Source: Telopea speciosissima (lineage: Eukaryota; Streptophyta; Magnoliopsida; Proteales; Proteaceae). From it: a stretch of DNA of 64,000 nucleotides. Location: NCBI RefSeq assembly GCF_018873765.1, contig NC_057922.1:18179563-18243562 (forward strand), in the 5' to 3' direction. The notes below the pieces were generated by a model. The model was not told the DNA's origin and did no database searches. It worked only from the letters and a program-made list of their open reading frames with translations. Shown here in pieces: positions 23,786-36,683 of the stretch (positions are counted from its first letter, which is position 1; each line of letters starts with the position of its first letter). The position numbers and the translations under genes were made by a program.

Positions 23786-25992
23786 TCTTTTTCCCTATAT
23801 ATAGACCTACTTAGATCACTAGACACCAGTGCTCCAAGTAGTTAAGACCAAAACCAGACCAATAAGCTGACCGATTCCAAATTTAAAATTCAGAACCATT
23901 AATTAATGGGTGGGACGGTTTCAGATCCTATTCGGTTCCGAGAACTATTATATGTGTGCTCTATGACTCAACAAACATATAGCCAGTTATCATAAAAATT
24001 TTCCTTCTTGATAAAATAATATGGGTTTTTCCTTTTTTGATGTTTTTCTTCTCACGGAATAGAGTTACAGCCATATACTTATGGTTGTGCCATCTTAGAT
24101 GAGTGTGTTTCAAGTATTAGACACAATAATGCATTATAATTTTGCACCAGAAAAACAGAATAATTTCATGCTGAATTATCATTACAAGTTAAATTTGTCA
24201 AATCCTTTTGGGTTTTCTAACCACTCCCCCACTCAAAGAAGAAAAAAAAGTCAAGTTTTTCAATGGTCATAGGATCATAAAATGATCAAGTGCCGTTGAT
24301 CAAGAGTGGCTCTCATGACACTTAAGCGGGCCCGTGCACTCTTGATGGCCCCACAATGTTGTAGCAAAGATCATGCCCATGGTCACAGACAATTATGAGT
24401 CAGATAAAGCCCATTTTATAAGCATATAAAAAGAAAAATGGGCTGAGCCTGGTTCAGCCCATCTACCCACTTAAGCAAGTGGGAGGATCCCAGCATCTGG
24501 AAGGCAATAAATGCCTTCTTAGTTCTTCCTCTTTCATTTATGAAAAAGAAATTCCATACATCCACAAACCAGAGAAAGAAAGCAACACAGAAAAAAGAAC
24601 TCAAACACCACCTTGCCAGGTCCTTTGGCTATCTTCGGAAGTCAACAAAAAGAAGAAAAAAAATAAAATTTGAAATTAATGAGAAAAAAAACAAATAAAT
24701 CTATTAGTACCTCATCACAAATTTTGTCTTATTATATTATTATGTTATTTTATTTTCTTGGCTTCCAAACATAGTTTAGTGAAAAAAATCTTCTTCATAG
24801 CTGACTACGCACTGAGCCCGAACTTCTCTCGCCTTCTTGGTAAGCGAACTTCTCACGCTCAGTGAGGTAAAAAAATCCGAGTATACGTGTACACATTATA
24901 ATTATTTTAATCATTAATTCTATTGCCATGAGAGCAAAATCCAGAGAAGTTGTACCCCATTTTAATATCAATGCAAGCTTGTAATTTGCATCCAAAATTT
25001 GATCTTAATTACTTCACAAACAAAATTTGTGCAGATAGAAGGAGTATTAAAATTGGCACAAACTAAGGCATGGACTAACAAGAGGGTGGATGGACTTACA
25101 TAGAAAGGTATTTGATTGAGTTAACATTTGAATTTGCTAAATGATTAATCTAGACCATGTATTATCTATCTAATAGTTAAAATTACTACATCATCCTTCA
25201 ACGTAGCATAATATATGGCCATGTAGGAACCCTTATTGCAAGCCAAATGACACATAGTTCTTTATGGTATATGGAATTTTTTTTTTCTTTTATTTTTTTT
25301 TGGGGGGGGGGGTGGAGAAGGACGATTGCAAGCGCAAGCGAAATTGAAACCCACTGGGTCTTGCTAGGGTGAAACCACTATGGCACGCAAGTTCTGTAAA
25401 CCCCTCACAAAGGTTTAGGACTTTAGACAGGTAAAAAAAAAGGTGAATTAGTATTATCACTAAAGTTTGTTATTTTTCCCAAATGTCACAATGTATCTAT
25501 TTTACCATATGGATAGATGATACGTCCACTCTGACCGTCAAATTTCAATGTCCTAATTCAATCAAATACACCCTTTTGTATTGACCCATATCTTATGTAT
25601 GTTCATACATATGTACCATTACTCCAGACATCTCCCAATTCTTAATGGAAACATATAGTTTAGACTAAAAAAACTATAAAATGGGATGATTTAGATTTAT
25701 CTTGTAAACATCGACTTCCATTGTTAAATGTATACAAATAATAATAAAAGGGTTAAATACATATACTCCCCTAAAATGTACCCAATATTCCTCATGCACC
25801 CCTATGATTCTGACAATTCTACACGCACCCCTTGAAGACTTGAAGTACACCCCCTACTTTTCAACCTAAAGCCATTTAAGTCCACACCGTTAATTTCAGG
25901 CTGTTGAATCATCACTATCAATAGCCGACTCCAACCCACCTACAATCATGGGTCCTCCCCCCCCCCCCCCCCCCCCACCTCAATCCTCTCTC
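23786..25992. other. Intergenic, no gene seen
   Basis: AT-rich DNA with homopolymers (T/G at 25270-25311, a C-run at about 25948-25976). No protein or RNA family recognised. Confidence 0.4.
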
Positions 25993-26245
25993 AAGATGAA
26001 TTGTGATGCTTCATGGAGCCCAGATCGTGAGAGATGCGGACTGGTTATTATTATTTGGGACCATAAAGGCCGGCCTATGTTTGCGAAATCTGAGATAGAT
26101 TCAACATTTTGGAAGCATTCTTGATGGTGAAGTAATGGCTATACGCAGTAGTATGTTATGTTGGAAGCTCTTTAATTATGTGTGGAATGCATCATTGTGG
26201 AGTCGGACTATAGGGAAGTTATATCATACCTCCAAGGTAGTGATA
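25993..26245 (+). pseudogene. Orphan RNase H-like (RVT_3) fragment of an L1 LINE
   Basis: Reads as KMNCDASWSPD, then LVIIIWDHKGRP, resembling the 'NCDAS...G.VIRDHKGR' start of the RNase H-like domain at the end of plant L1 ORF2. A frame change occurs about 110 bp in. No reverse transcriptase is adjacent. Confidence 0.55.
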
Positions 26246-27745
26246 AAATGAAAATTAATTTTCATTTTTACTATTTTTACCATCTATGACCACTGTGTTC
26301 CCCCACAGAGAACAGTCTCCCTTCAATTAAATATCCACCCATTTATTTCCTTGTATCTTTAAAATTTTAAAATATTTATGTATGTCCATGCACCCTCTCA
26401 TAATTCTTAATTTTTTAAACTTTATTTTGCCCTTGAGGACCATCTACTGATCTACCACTGTTGCATCATTACAAGGAAAAACCCCATTGTTTGGGAACAT
26501 AAAGTTTAGGTCTTATCCACTAAACTAGCTGGCACTTTCATATTGCACTAGCCTTTGGGGACCATTAGCCTATTCTTAATTTTTCATTCTTCATTCTTTG
26601 GATATTGTATTTTTTTAATAAATAAGGTAAAATATTATTGTCATAATGGTTTGTGGTATCTCAAAACATTAGCAGACATACTAGCACCTTAATAAAGAAA
26701 GCACAAAGGAGTTATATATGACATGGGGAAATGTTCTCTGCACTCCTGCACCCAGACACAAGGCGGGTGGGTGAAATGACCACCCTACCCTCCTGATTGG
26801 CCGAAATGACTGCTGCACCCCCACCCCATGAGCAGCGCCCCGATATGATAAATAGAGGTTAAAATTGTTTTCACATTCTGTTTTTTCCCCTCTCCCATGA
26901 TCAAATTAACACCTTTTCTCATTTCTCGTTTTTGTGTTCTAACTTTCTCTGCGACTCGACAATGGTTATGATCCTTGGCAAACGACAACGATTTCCATTG
27001 CGTATTCAATAATCTCTAAGGTCCCAATGCGAGAATATTAATTCACCCTCATTTCTTACTCTTTTCCTCCCTTTTGGTTTTGTGATATTTCACATTCTCC
27101 TATTTATTGATGGACTGTAAAGATTCAATCCAAAAGGAGGGAAAAATAGAAAAGATAAGAAGTTATGCAAGGGGAAATAGACAAATTCTATACTAATCCG
27201 GTATTTCCCTACATCCACTACCTAGAGTTCCTCAATCTAGCTTTCCAAAAACAACCACTTTGATCTCCTCCAAAGTAGGGCAAGTCAAAAGCTCTGAGTT
27301 CTTAACATCAGATATCATTGGAGGAAAAAAGAGGCTCAATAATCAAAGGTCAATGGAGTTGGAAAAAGCTTTGTTATCCCTGGTAAATCATTCACATAGC
27401 ACCCATTTTAACTCCACTAGCTTTGATTGATTGCCACCCTTGCAAGCAATCAGTCTTGTCTACTAATAGAATTCACTTTATTTACCATTAGATGATTCAA
27501 TGTAAAATTGAGTAAGGAATTTTTTTTTTAAAAGAGAGATACTCTGTTGGAGGGAGTCAAAAAGTTTCAAAATTCATCGATACCAAATACTATAACATGC
27601 CTTGTATGTTTTTCTCGGCTTGAAATCAGTAGATAGTCTTTGATCCAATTATAGGGATGTTAAAAGCTGGACAATCATGAAAATAAGGTATCGCGCTACA
27701 TATGTATAACAAACATAAACATCAATAAGGGTATAAACCCATATG
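26246..27745. other. Intergenic, no gene seen
   Basis: Includes a degraded fold-back-like piece at 26725-26845 related to the MITE at 12331-12463. Otherwise unannotated AT-rich DNA downstream of the broken ZRK gene. Confidence 0.4.
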
Positions 27746-28999
27746 CTATTTCGACTCATATATATAACCCTTCGAATAAGGTGTCCCTAGCTCTCCTGTT
27801 TGAAATGACCAAACCCCCCTGTTTTTGCTGGGCTGGCTCCTCCAGCTCCCGCGCCACGCCACAGCTAGAGGAGAGTCAAATTGGGAGTCAAAATATATTT
27901 GGTCTCTTAATCTCAGTTGTTGATGACTGAGAGAAGTACCTTTTTGGATTCGCCTGAGCTCATATGCTACTTCCACCATTGTTGGCCTTTCCTCTGGATT
28001 GCGTGCCATACATCTCCGTGCAAGCTCTGCACATGCCATTTTCTGCTCGTAATCGTTTCCTTCTTTCAAGATTTGTACTGTGAAGTACCTCCAAATACCA
28101 GCAGCACCATACGTATAATCGTCATCATCATCATCCGAATGATCCCTGATTATATAATGAAATAATTATAAAGTCTCTTACACGACAAAATCTCAAACAA
28201 TACCAGCGCAAAGCTAAATACATCGCTCTTCACCGTACATTTGCTGGTCTCCAAATACACAGGATCAAGGTATCCAAGAGTCCCCAGTGCTAACGTTTCC
28301 ACATATGTTTCACCCGGAGGAATGGATACAGAGTACCCAAACTCGGTTAGTTTGGCACCAAAGTGTTTATCTAAGAAAATATTACTGGGTTTGATGTTGC
28401 GATGGATGATGGGCCTGGAAGTACCTGTGTGGAGATAGGATATGGCGTCTGCTACCTCTATTGCAATCCTTAACCTGCTCTTCCACGACAATTCCTCCTC
28501 CTTCTCGTATATGTGATCAGAAAGACAACCATTCTCTGCAAATTTGAATACTAATGTAGGGGCTGGGGTCTCTAAGCAGCAACCCAAGAGTTTTAAAACA
28601 TTCTTGTGATTATTCATCTGCAATCCCACCACCACTTCGGTAATGGAGTCTTGCATATTATCCGATGATGATTTGCATAATTGCCAATTCTTGACAATTA
28701 CTTAACGATCATCGAGGTTCCCCTTGTACAATAAACCACGACTATCTTTAAGGCGTCTTTCTGGTGCATAGTTGTTGGTTGCCATCTGGAGTTGTCGCTC
28801 GGAAAAGGTACGATAGGAAGTCACGCAATTAACACCACCACAGGAAGAGATTAGCCCTTCCAATATCAGACCGCCATTCCTTATCATAAAACTATCATTT
28901 TCCGATCTTCCTTTTGCGAATCTGAATTTCCCCGTATTGGATTCTCTCTTCTTCTTCTTCTGCGTTTCTTCCCTCTTTGGGTATTCTAAAGCATCGCAT
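27746..28999 (-). pseudogene. Broken ZED1-related (ZRK) pseudokinase gene
   Basis: Close paralogue of the intact gene at 37978-39075. Recognisable stretches are an MRCFR start (28999), FMIRNGGLILEGLISSCGG, RTFSERQLQMATNNY, ITEVVVGLQMNNHKNVLKLL, IIHRNIKPSNIFLDKHF and MACAELARRCMARNPEERPT. Three kinds of damage are visible: a frame change between the start and FMIRNGG, an in-frame TAA at 28702-28704 where the paralogue has the codon after DDR, and a stop plus frame change after KRLYNYF (about 28150). The catalytic loop reads HRN as in the paralogue. The C-terminal end is uncertain. It was probably a membrane-peripheral receptor-like cytoplasmic pseudokinase before decay. Confidence 0.85.
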
Positions 29000-29389
29000 G
29001 ATCATGCCTTGCTTCCTTGCGGTGAACTGAAGAATAAGATGATATATAGATCAAGTGATCAACAAGAAGAAGGAGATCTTGTTTAATTGCAGAGAATTAT
29101 GAAAAGAATCAAGCACAACACAACCAAGAAAATGAATACATCTTGATCATTCTAGTGTACTAATAAATAATAATGTCTTTAATTTGTTTGGTACTTGTAA
29201 GAGAAGAAGAAGAAGAAGAAGAAGATGATGTCAGAGAGAAAGGGATCTCTTCACAACAACCATAGCTTAGCTTTCATAGTTAGTGGTTTACTTGTCGTTG
29301 TCATTTGTTGTTTGTGGTTACCTGTCATTGTATTGTTAGCCACGTGTACTGTTATTTGTTTCCGTTTCTGTTACAAAATTATTGTATTA

Positions 29390-32300
29390 TATATTCAGTC
29401 AGAAGTCAATAACCCCACAATTCTCACAAATATAAGCAAAGAAAATAGTCTTCATCCTTCACTATCCAAATCCGTATCAGTCCTCGACTTTGTTGTCACC
29501 TTCTTCCAAGAGACAACGCAGGGACTATGATAATGTTCCGGAACATATTGATGAGGTTGCTTTGGCAAATACATAAACTAATCCCGACTCTCAATCTTTA
29601 TTATCTTATGGCCCCGTGGTGGCTGGGGAAATCAACCCCATTGGTCATCATGAAGCTCTTAAGCTACAATTATCAAGGTTTGGGGAGCTCCGCGACAATT
29701 CAATCTTTGAAAAATCTCCTCAAGTTTGAGAGACCTCATCTTGTTTCCTTGATGGAAACAAGGAAGAACAGTCAAAGTCTTGAATATTTTAAAAGATGGC
29801 TTTCCCCTCAGGGCTGTTTTATCTTTGACCCTATCCATTCAGCTGGCGGCTTGGCATTATTTTGGTGGAATGATGTTCACATAGATATTCCCAGTGCAAC
29901 AAAACATTTTATTGATGCAAAGGTTTCTATTCCGGGATATCCATCATTTTTCCTTACTTGTGTCTATGGGAAATCAAGGAAACACCTCAGACATGTGGTA
30001 TGAGACTCTATTTCTTCTTCTTTTGGCTCTCAAAGGAATGAAAGCTGGCTTATGGTTGGGGATTTAACTCTTATCTTTCCTGGATGGAGAAATCAGGAGG
30101 CAGTCAGTCTCTGAACAAAGATTGTGAGACTTTTCAACATTTTATTAATGACTACAATCTCATTGATTTGGGATACCATGGGCCCCTTTACACTTGGAGT
30201 AATAAAAGGAACGACTCTGATCTGATTCGGGTTCGATTGGATAAAGGATTTGCTAATTTTGCTTGGGTTCAGGACTTCCCTGATTATGCAGTCTTCGTTA
30301 AAGCGGCCATTGGTTCGGATCATTCACCTCTCTGTGTAGATACTTTTGGTTGTATCCCTAAAAAGGCTAGGCCTTTTAGGTTTAAAGATATGTGGTTCAC
30401 TCACCCAGACTGTGGCAAAGTGGCTCAACAAGGATGGTGTTTTTCTCCCTTTGGTTCCCCGGCTCAACGACTCTATCAAAAGCTTGCCAACTCTAAGCGG
30501 GTTTTCAAGAAATGGAATCGGGAATGCTTTGGAAATATTCATATTAAAATTCAGCAATTAACAGAGGAGCTGGTCGCTCTTCAATCTCAATCTAGCTTTT
30601 CTCAATCTAAAGAAATTGAAATTATTAAGGCATTGGAGTGGGAACTTCAAAACAATGAATTATTCTGGAAGCAAAAATCCAGAATTGATTGGCTTCGAGA
30701 AAGAGATCGCAATTCAAAAATTTTCCATATGATGACTCTTAAACGCCAACATCATAATAAGATTCTGAAATTGAAATATCCAGATGGAAAGTGGACCAAG
30801 TCTAAAGGTGAAGTTCAAAATCTATTATGCAGCTATTTCAAAGAACTGTATAAAGCCGATCCTACCAATGAGGAGGCTACTATGGAGGTCACCCAAGGGA
30901 TACAACCTATCATTTCAGAGGATTTGAATTTTGGTCTCTGTAAGATTCCAGATATGGAGGACGTGAAATCTGCATTATTCTCTATGGCCCCACTCAAATC
31001 ACCAGGTATTGATGGTTTTCCTCCTTTTTTTTCAAAAATACTGGGATTTCCTTAAAGAGGATATTTTTGACTTTGTCAAAGATTTTTTTATCAATGGAAA
31101 TCTTTCACAAGCTTTGAATGGAACTCTCATATGTCTTATACCTAAATCCAAGGAGGTGGATTCTCCAAATCAGTACCGCCCTATCAGCCTGTGTTCAGTA
31201 ATGGTGAAGATTATTACAAAACTGATCGCCTTGCGTTTCAAAAAAGTTCTGGATTCAGTGATTGATCATTCTCAGTCAGCATTTATCCCTGGCAGGTATA
31301 TTTCTGACAATATCCTTATTGCTCATGCAATATTTCATTATATTAAACATAGAAACAGCAAGTGTCATTCTCAATTTATAGTCATCAAACTAGATATGCG
31401 GAAAGCATATGATAGAGTAAATTGGACTTTTATTGAAAAGATGCTTCTAGCATTGGGCTTTTCTGCAGCCTGGGTTAATCTTGTTATGTCATGCATTAGA
31501 TCAATCACCTACAGTCTTTTGGTTAATGGCTCGGAATGTGGCCTAATATCTCCTTCTAGAGGTATTCGACAAGGCGACCCTCTCTCACCGGCCATTTTCA
31601 TTATTTGTGCTCAAGCACTTTCAGCCACAGTTAATAAGGCAGTAACTAATGGCGAAATTCAAGGAATCCGAATTAAAAAGCGGGGCGATCAACTTTCTCA
31701 TCTGTTATTTGCAGATGATTGATTATTATTTGGAAGGGCACATATTAAAGAAACATTAGCATGGAAGTCATGCTTAGATCTATACTGTAAAGCTTCAGGA
31801 CAGCAAATAAATTTGAAAAAATCTTGCATCACTTTTATTCCAAATACCCATCATAAATTCAAGAGGTGGTTTTCTAGAATCTTGAAAATCCCCTATGGTG
31901 ATGGTCCCTCCAAATATTTGGGTTTACCAACTGAATTTGGAATGTCTAAGAGATTGATTTTTCAGAATGTTAAGGAACGGACACTCTCTAAATTACAAGG
32001 TTGGAAGAAATCTCTTCTCTATACAGCTGGTAAGGAGGTACTTATAAAAGCATCGGTGCTACCAATGACCAATTTTGCATGGTCCCATTTCAAACTTCCT
32101 AAAGCTGTTCTGGAAGACATTAAAAAGGCTACTTCAAACTTTTTTTGGGATGATTCTTCAGAGACTCATAAACTCCATTGGGTTTGTTGGGATAGACTTT
32201 GCACATCTAAACAAAAGGGGGGTCTTGGATTCAAAGACCCACATCTTCATAATCAAGCTCTTCTGGCTAAAACAGCTTGGCGGCTGTGGTCTTATCCATA

Positions 32301-33752
32301 TTCAACATGGGCTCGATTGATGAAGAACATTTACTTTCCAAATGTTGATTTTATGCAGGCCAAGGGAGAAGATGTCTTTCTCTTGGACTTCTTTGGATTG
32401 TAGGAAATGGTGAGAATATTTCTATATGGACAGATAACTGGATTCCAACTTCAAAGAATTTTAAAATTCTTTCCAGCAAACCAGTTGATTGTCCTTTGGA
32501 GAAGGTGTTTGAGCTTATTGACCATCGCACAAGGACTTGGAAAATTGATCTTCTGAGTGCCTTCTTTCTACCTGTAGATACAAAAGAGATTCTCAAAATC
32601 CATCTAAGTCTTTACCCACAAGAAGATAAATTGGTCTGGGGAGGCTCCAAATCAGGTATTTTTTCTGTGCGATCGATGTATCATATACTTACAAATCACA
32701 GGGATAAAACATATCAAAATAAGCCATCCTCTTCAACAGCTACAAAAAATAATCAATTGATGGAAGACTACTATTAGAAAAGAATTTGGAATGCTCAGAC
32801 TCTTCCTAAGATTAAAATGTTCTTATGGAAGATTTGTGCTAATGGCATTGCAACAGGTGAAGGCCTTCTCAAGAGAAAAATCCCTATAGATCCGCCATGT
32901 TTACGTTGTGGTTATCATACAGAATCGATGGATCATATTTTTCTTTCCTGCCCTTTCTCTAGGATTGTGTGGTTTGGCTCTTTGTTGGCCCATTTAACTC
33001 CACAAGTTAAAAATCCTTGTTTAAAAGATTGGCTTAAATGTTGGGACATCATATATGAGGAAGACAAAAAGCTGGCTCAAAATAGATTTTCTCTCACATC
33101 TTTCTTTTTTTGGTATATTTGGAAAGCTCGAAATGATCTTACATTCAAAAAACATCATTGATCTCCTGCTGAAGTTATTACCATTGCAAAGGAGGCATAT
33201 AAAGAATTTTGGGAAGCTACATCTTCTGCTAGTCAGACTCACCATCAATCTAAGGATTGCTCTTCAACTAAGCAGTTTTTATCAAACTCTCCTTGGAGGC
33301 ATAGGTTTAATTCTTCGAGATGAGTCGGACTTTCCTATTTCAGCCTACTCTTGCGGTATTCAATGTGATTCAGCAATTATTGGAGAAGCATATGCTATTC
33401 GATCTAGACTTCTTCATGCGGCTACACTTGGCTTCACCCGCGTGATGGTTGAATCGGATTGTCAAAAACTGATTAATCAATTATGTGCAGGATCACAAGT
33501 GGAGACTGGAATTTATAACATCTGTCATGATATTTTTTTGTTTGCAAATGACCTTTGTTTCTTGTAGTTTTTCTTATGTTCCAAGATCCTCTAATACTGT
33601 AGCGGATTCCTTGGCCAGGGCGGCCCTATCGATTGGGTCTCCGACACTGTGGCCAAGCACCTCTCAATGGCATTTGCAACTCTGTAATGCAGATGCCACT
33701 GCTTGTAATGACTCTTTTCATCAATAAAATTTCTTTCTACTAAAAAAAAAAA
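29390..33752 (+). mobile_element. L1-type LINE retrotransposon, inactive
   Basis: A 5'-truncated plant L1. About 29460-29640 looks like the end of ORF1 (SKRQRRDYDNVPEHIDEVAL and GPVVAGEINP). ORF2 starts near 29651 with the endonuclease MKLLSYNYQGLGS and continues through LYTWSNKR and SDHSPL. The reverse transcriptase has YRPISLCSVMVKIITKLIA, IKLDMRKAYDRVNW, GIRQGDPLSPA and FADD. A zf-RVT-like region (PPCLRCGYHTESMDHIFLSC) and an RNase H-like domain (GEAYAIRSRLLHAATLGFTRVMVESDC) follow. The element ends at an A-run (33742-33752). Breaks include a stop near 30002, a frame shift near 31020-31050 and a stop directly after FADD. The 5' border is approximate. Confidence 0.9.
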
Positions 33753-34184
33753 GAAGAAATTAGTCCTCATCCCCTCCTTATCATTTAATGACATGCGGAA
33801 GCTAAAATACGAATTTCAGGGCCCACCTCTTTTTCTACACCACTTCTTCCGCAGGGATGATGTAATTTCCATCACCGTCGACGACGAAGTTTCTACCAAA
33901 CGGAACCAGTGATCTTTCTTTGAAAAGAATCAATCCCCTTTGGTTTATTTAGATGGAAATTCTCATGTTCGGAATCAGGTCACGGGTTTAGAGGAACCGA
34001 GTCGAAATCGATCTGGATCGACTCTGGAATTGGGTTGTGATCACAGACCTAGCATCAGTATAAGGACCGATCGAAACTGAATTGCCAGACTCAAGATCGA
34101 CTGATCCGATTCGATTTTTTATTTCCTTCCGTGGCCCAAGGGCATATTGGTCAGTTCACTTGTAAAACATTATAAAATGTCAGT
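33753..34184. other. Intergenic, promoter side of V-ATPase G fragment
   Basis: No gene recognised. It probably contains the promoter of the V-ATPase G first exon. Confidence 0.35.
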
Positions 34185-35517
34185 GGCGATTGACTCTTTC
34201 CGCCTACTATTCGTCCCCGTTGAATCTCTACGGACAGACGCCGTTTCTATAGGTACGGTCTCCCCTCAAACATCTCTCTCCCTCTTCAATGTTCGGCATC
34301 TTATCCAACATTGGTTGTTGATCTTAATGGGGAAAATGGTGATATGAGGATATTGATGTTTTTTTTGTGGATTTTGATAATATAATTTGTTCGGTTCTCA
34401 TGATAATTTTGTCGTTTTTTTTTTCTTTCTTTCCCGATTGTACCAGTATTGCATTTTGTGGGTTTTTTGAGGAATGCCTAAGTACTGAGTTTATCTTTTC
34501 AAATTTGGTGATCGCACTTTGTTCCTCATCTTATGTTTAAGCAAATTGAGCTCAGATTTAGTGTTTTTCTGTTTATCATCTGGGCCTCATTGGGTTTATT
34601 GTAAGCTTATCGATGGCTGATTGTATGGTTATGCCATTAATGCTACTGGGAGAAAGGCACTAATCTCAGAAATTGGGTGTTAGTTACCTAGCCTCTGGAG
34701 GAAAGTCACTTCCGTGGTATGAGTTTCTAATTTGCATGCTTTCCCTCTTATATTCAGATACATTTTATATGGATTCTTTTGTTCCAATGACTCATATATT
34801 TTTATTGATTCTTTCTTTTCTAGTTTTGATTTCTCCTCCTTCTGCTCTCTGATTCAAGTTGGCATGAAAAGTGGCCTTCCCTTCTTCTTAGGCTTTAAGC
34901 TGTTCTATTATTAACTTAATATCATTTTGAACTAGCAGCTTCCGCCAACCTCTGCTATTTCAAAATGGAAATGCATCAGCACTATGTAAATACTGCATTT
35001 TGATCCACAAGGAACTTTTATCTGATTTTATGTGGTTGTAATTTCTTTCTGGACTTCCAGTTGCATTTTCCAGTTCTTTCTCAAATTGTAATATATGACT
35101 ATTATGCTATGATTCTCTTGCCCTGGGGATGATAAAGGTGTATACAGTGTGGTCACCACTCCATTCTTAATCTAACCAGTAAGAAAACAGAGGTTGTGTA
35201 ATCATCCCCCCCCAAAAAAAAGCTTTAGAAAAGGTATGTCAGGGAAGACCTTAATTCTCTAAACAAGCTCCAAGAAGCTGACCAACCAAATTAGGTCACT
35301 CCTCTTTAAACCCATGTACAGTTCTGAAACTTGTTTCGTTTTAGATTAATTTCTGCCTGATAGCTAAATTAATGTTTATTGTTAAGGAAGAGCAGTGGTC
35401 AATCCTGACGACTATGTTTCTTATTGAAAGGGTTTTGTTTCTCTATTCTCTGTTGATATATTGATTGGGTCTATCTTACTAAAAGAATGAATTTAATTGT
35501 GTCATTTGCAGTAAATT

Positions 35518-35605
35518 ATGGAGGCTAACAGGGGTCAAGGAGGGATTCAGCTTTTGCTGGCTGCTGAGCAAGAGGCTCAACACATCGTCAATGCTGCCAG
35601 AAATG
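35518..35605 (+). CDS. V-type proton ATPase subunit G, first coding exon only
   Basis: Encodes [20 protein letters not shown] and then QHIVNAARN. This is the conserved N-terminus of plant VHA-G, a peripheral-stalk subunit of the vacuolar H+-ATPase of about 110 residues. The exon ends at a good donor (AAATG|GTAACA) in the phase used by the family. Upstream, a leader exon ending CTATAG|GTACGG (34251/34252) and an acceptor CATTTGCAG|TAAATT (35511/35512) form a 1.26-kb 5'-UTR intron, also usual for VHA-G. I cannot find the next exon (expected to encode a K-rich RLKQAKEEAEKE-like segment) on the plus strand between here and the next gene. The next 350 bp are non-coding, and a gene on the opposite strand begins. 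It is either a 5' gene fragment or a gene with a very long intron. Confidence 0.75.
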
Positions 35606-35960
35606 GTAACAATTCACAACTTCTGCTCTTGTATCTTCTGGATCTTGTGATATTTGATATTAAAGGGTACATTTTGTTTGACCAGTCTGGACAAAACAGG
35701 GCATAAATGAAAGTTTTAGAAAATTAACCTAACAAACTTTCTTCATACTTTGTAGTATCAGAACTGAGTAACATTCTATTAAACATCACTAGAGCCTTAA
35801 AATCTGAGGAAAACTATAACACAAAAGAAAGTTCCAGCAAAACCCGAAGGATTGATAAGCCTGCCAGTCCCTAAATCTCTTGTCATCTGAAAGCCCATAC
35901 TCCACCAAGCCATAAGTTGGACTCTATAGTTCTATACTGAGGATCTCAAACGAGACTCCT

Positions 35961-36683
35961 CTAAACGTGCCTCAAGAAGCCCTTCTGTAGAGGTGGCTCA
36001 AATGTTGAGCCGAGGAACTCTTTCCCTTCTTCCTGGAAACAAGACACTGGTGCCTGCACTTGTGTGTCTTCCAGCACTGCCCCTACTTCATATGTCATCA
36101 CGTGAGTGGATATTCCTGCACATGGGAAGATGGAATTTTGTCTTGCAACGGAACTATATGAAAACAGGACCCCCCCCCCCCCCCCCAACAAAAAAAATAC
36201 CCTTTACCAACCGTCAGAGAAATCCCATCTGATGGGGAACTTGGTGACGACATCTTCGTAGTACCAAATGAAATCAACCTTCTCCCAAACATTGCAGAGG
36301 AACCCATCAGTGTAATCCCTTCCAAGGTAATTCGCTCCATCTAACCAATCCGGCCGAGGAATACCCACCTCGAAATACATTGTCCTACAAGCACTGTTCG
36401 CACCCAGCGTATAATAGAAGGAGGTCCCGTTATCCCACTCCACATCATACTGTAGCTCCCCTAGCTGCTTCTGCATTATGTTCACGTTCCTGCCCTTAGG
36501 CCAATCGTACCAGAGATCGGTGATCTGTAGATGGCCTGAGCTCAAGTTCATATACAGAAGCATGTGGAATTGCTCCGGCCATGCCAAGGGAGCCGGCGAC
36601 GACTCGGGCTGTTGAATTGCCAGAGAGCCGAGTTGATGGAATTGGAAGAGACACAAGATTAGTAGGAGTTTAAGGAACTTCAT
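35961..36683 (-). CDS. At4g14100-like secreted protein of unknown function
   Basis: Two exons, 36683-36212 and 36115-35961, joined in phase ([14 protein letters not shown]), giving 208 residues. The start was set at [13 protein letters not shown] because this is a signal peptide; an upstream in-frame ATG at 36824 would add 47 residues of ordinary leader. The mature part has the family's conserved [62 protein letters not shown] and [17 protein letters not shown]. Arabidopsis At4g14100 and At3g23760 are described only loosely (as glycosyl-transferring); no catalytic motif is evident here. The 96-bp intron contains a 19-G run in the sense strand near its donor. It lies tail-to-tail with the V-ATPase G fragment, about 350 bp away. 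Confidence 0.88.
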
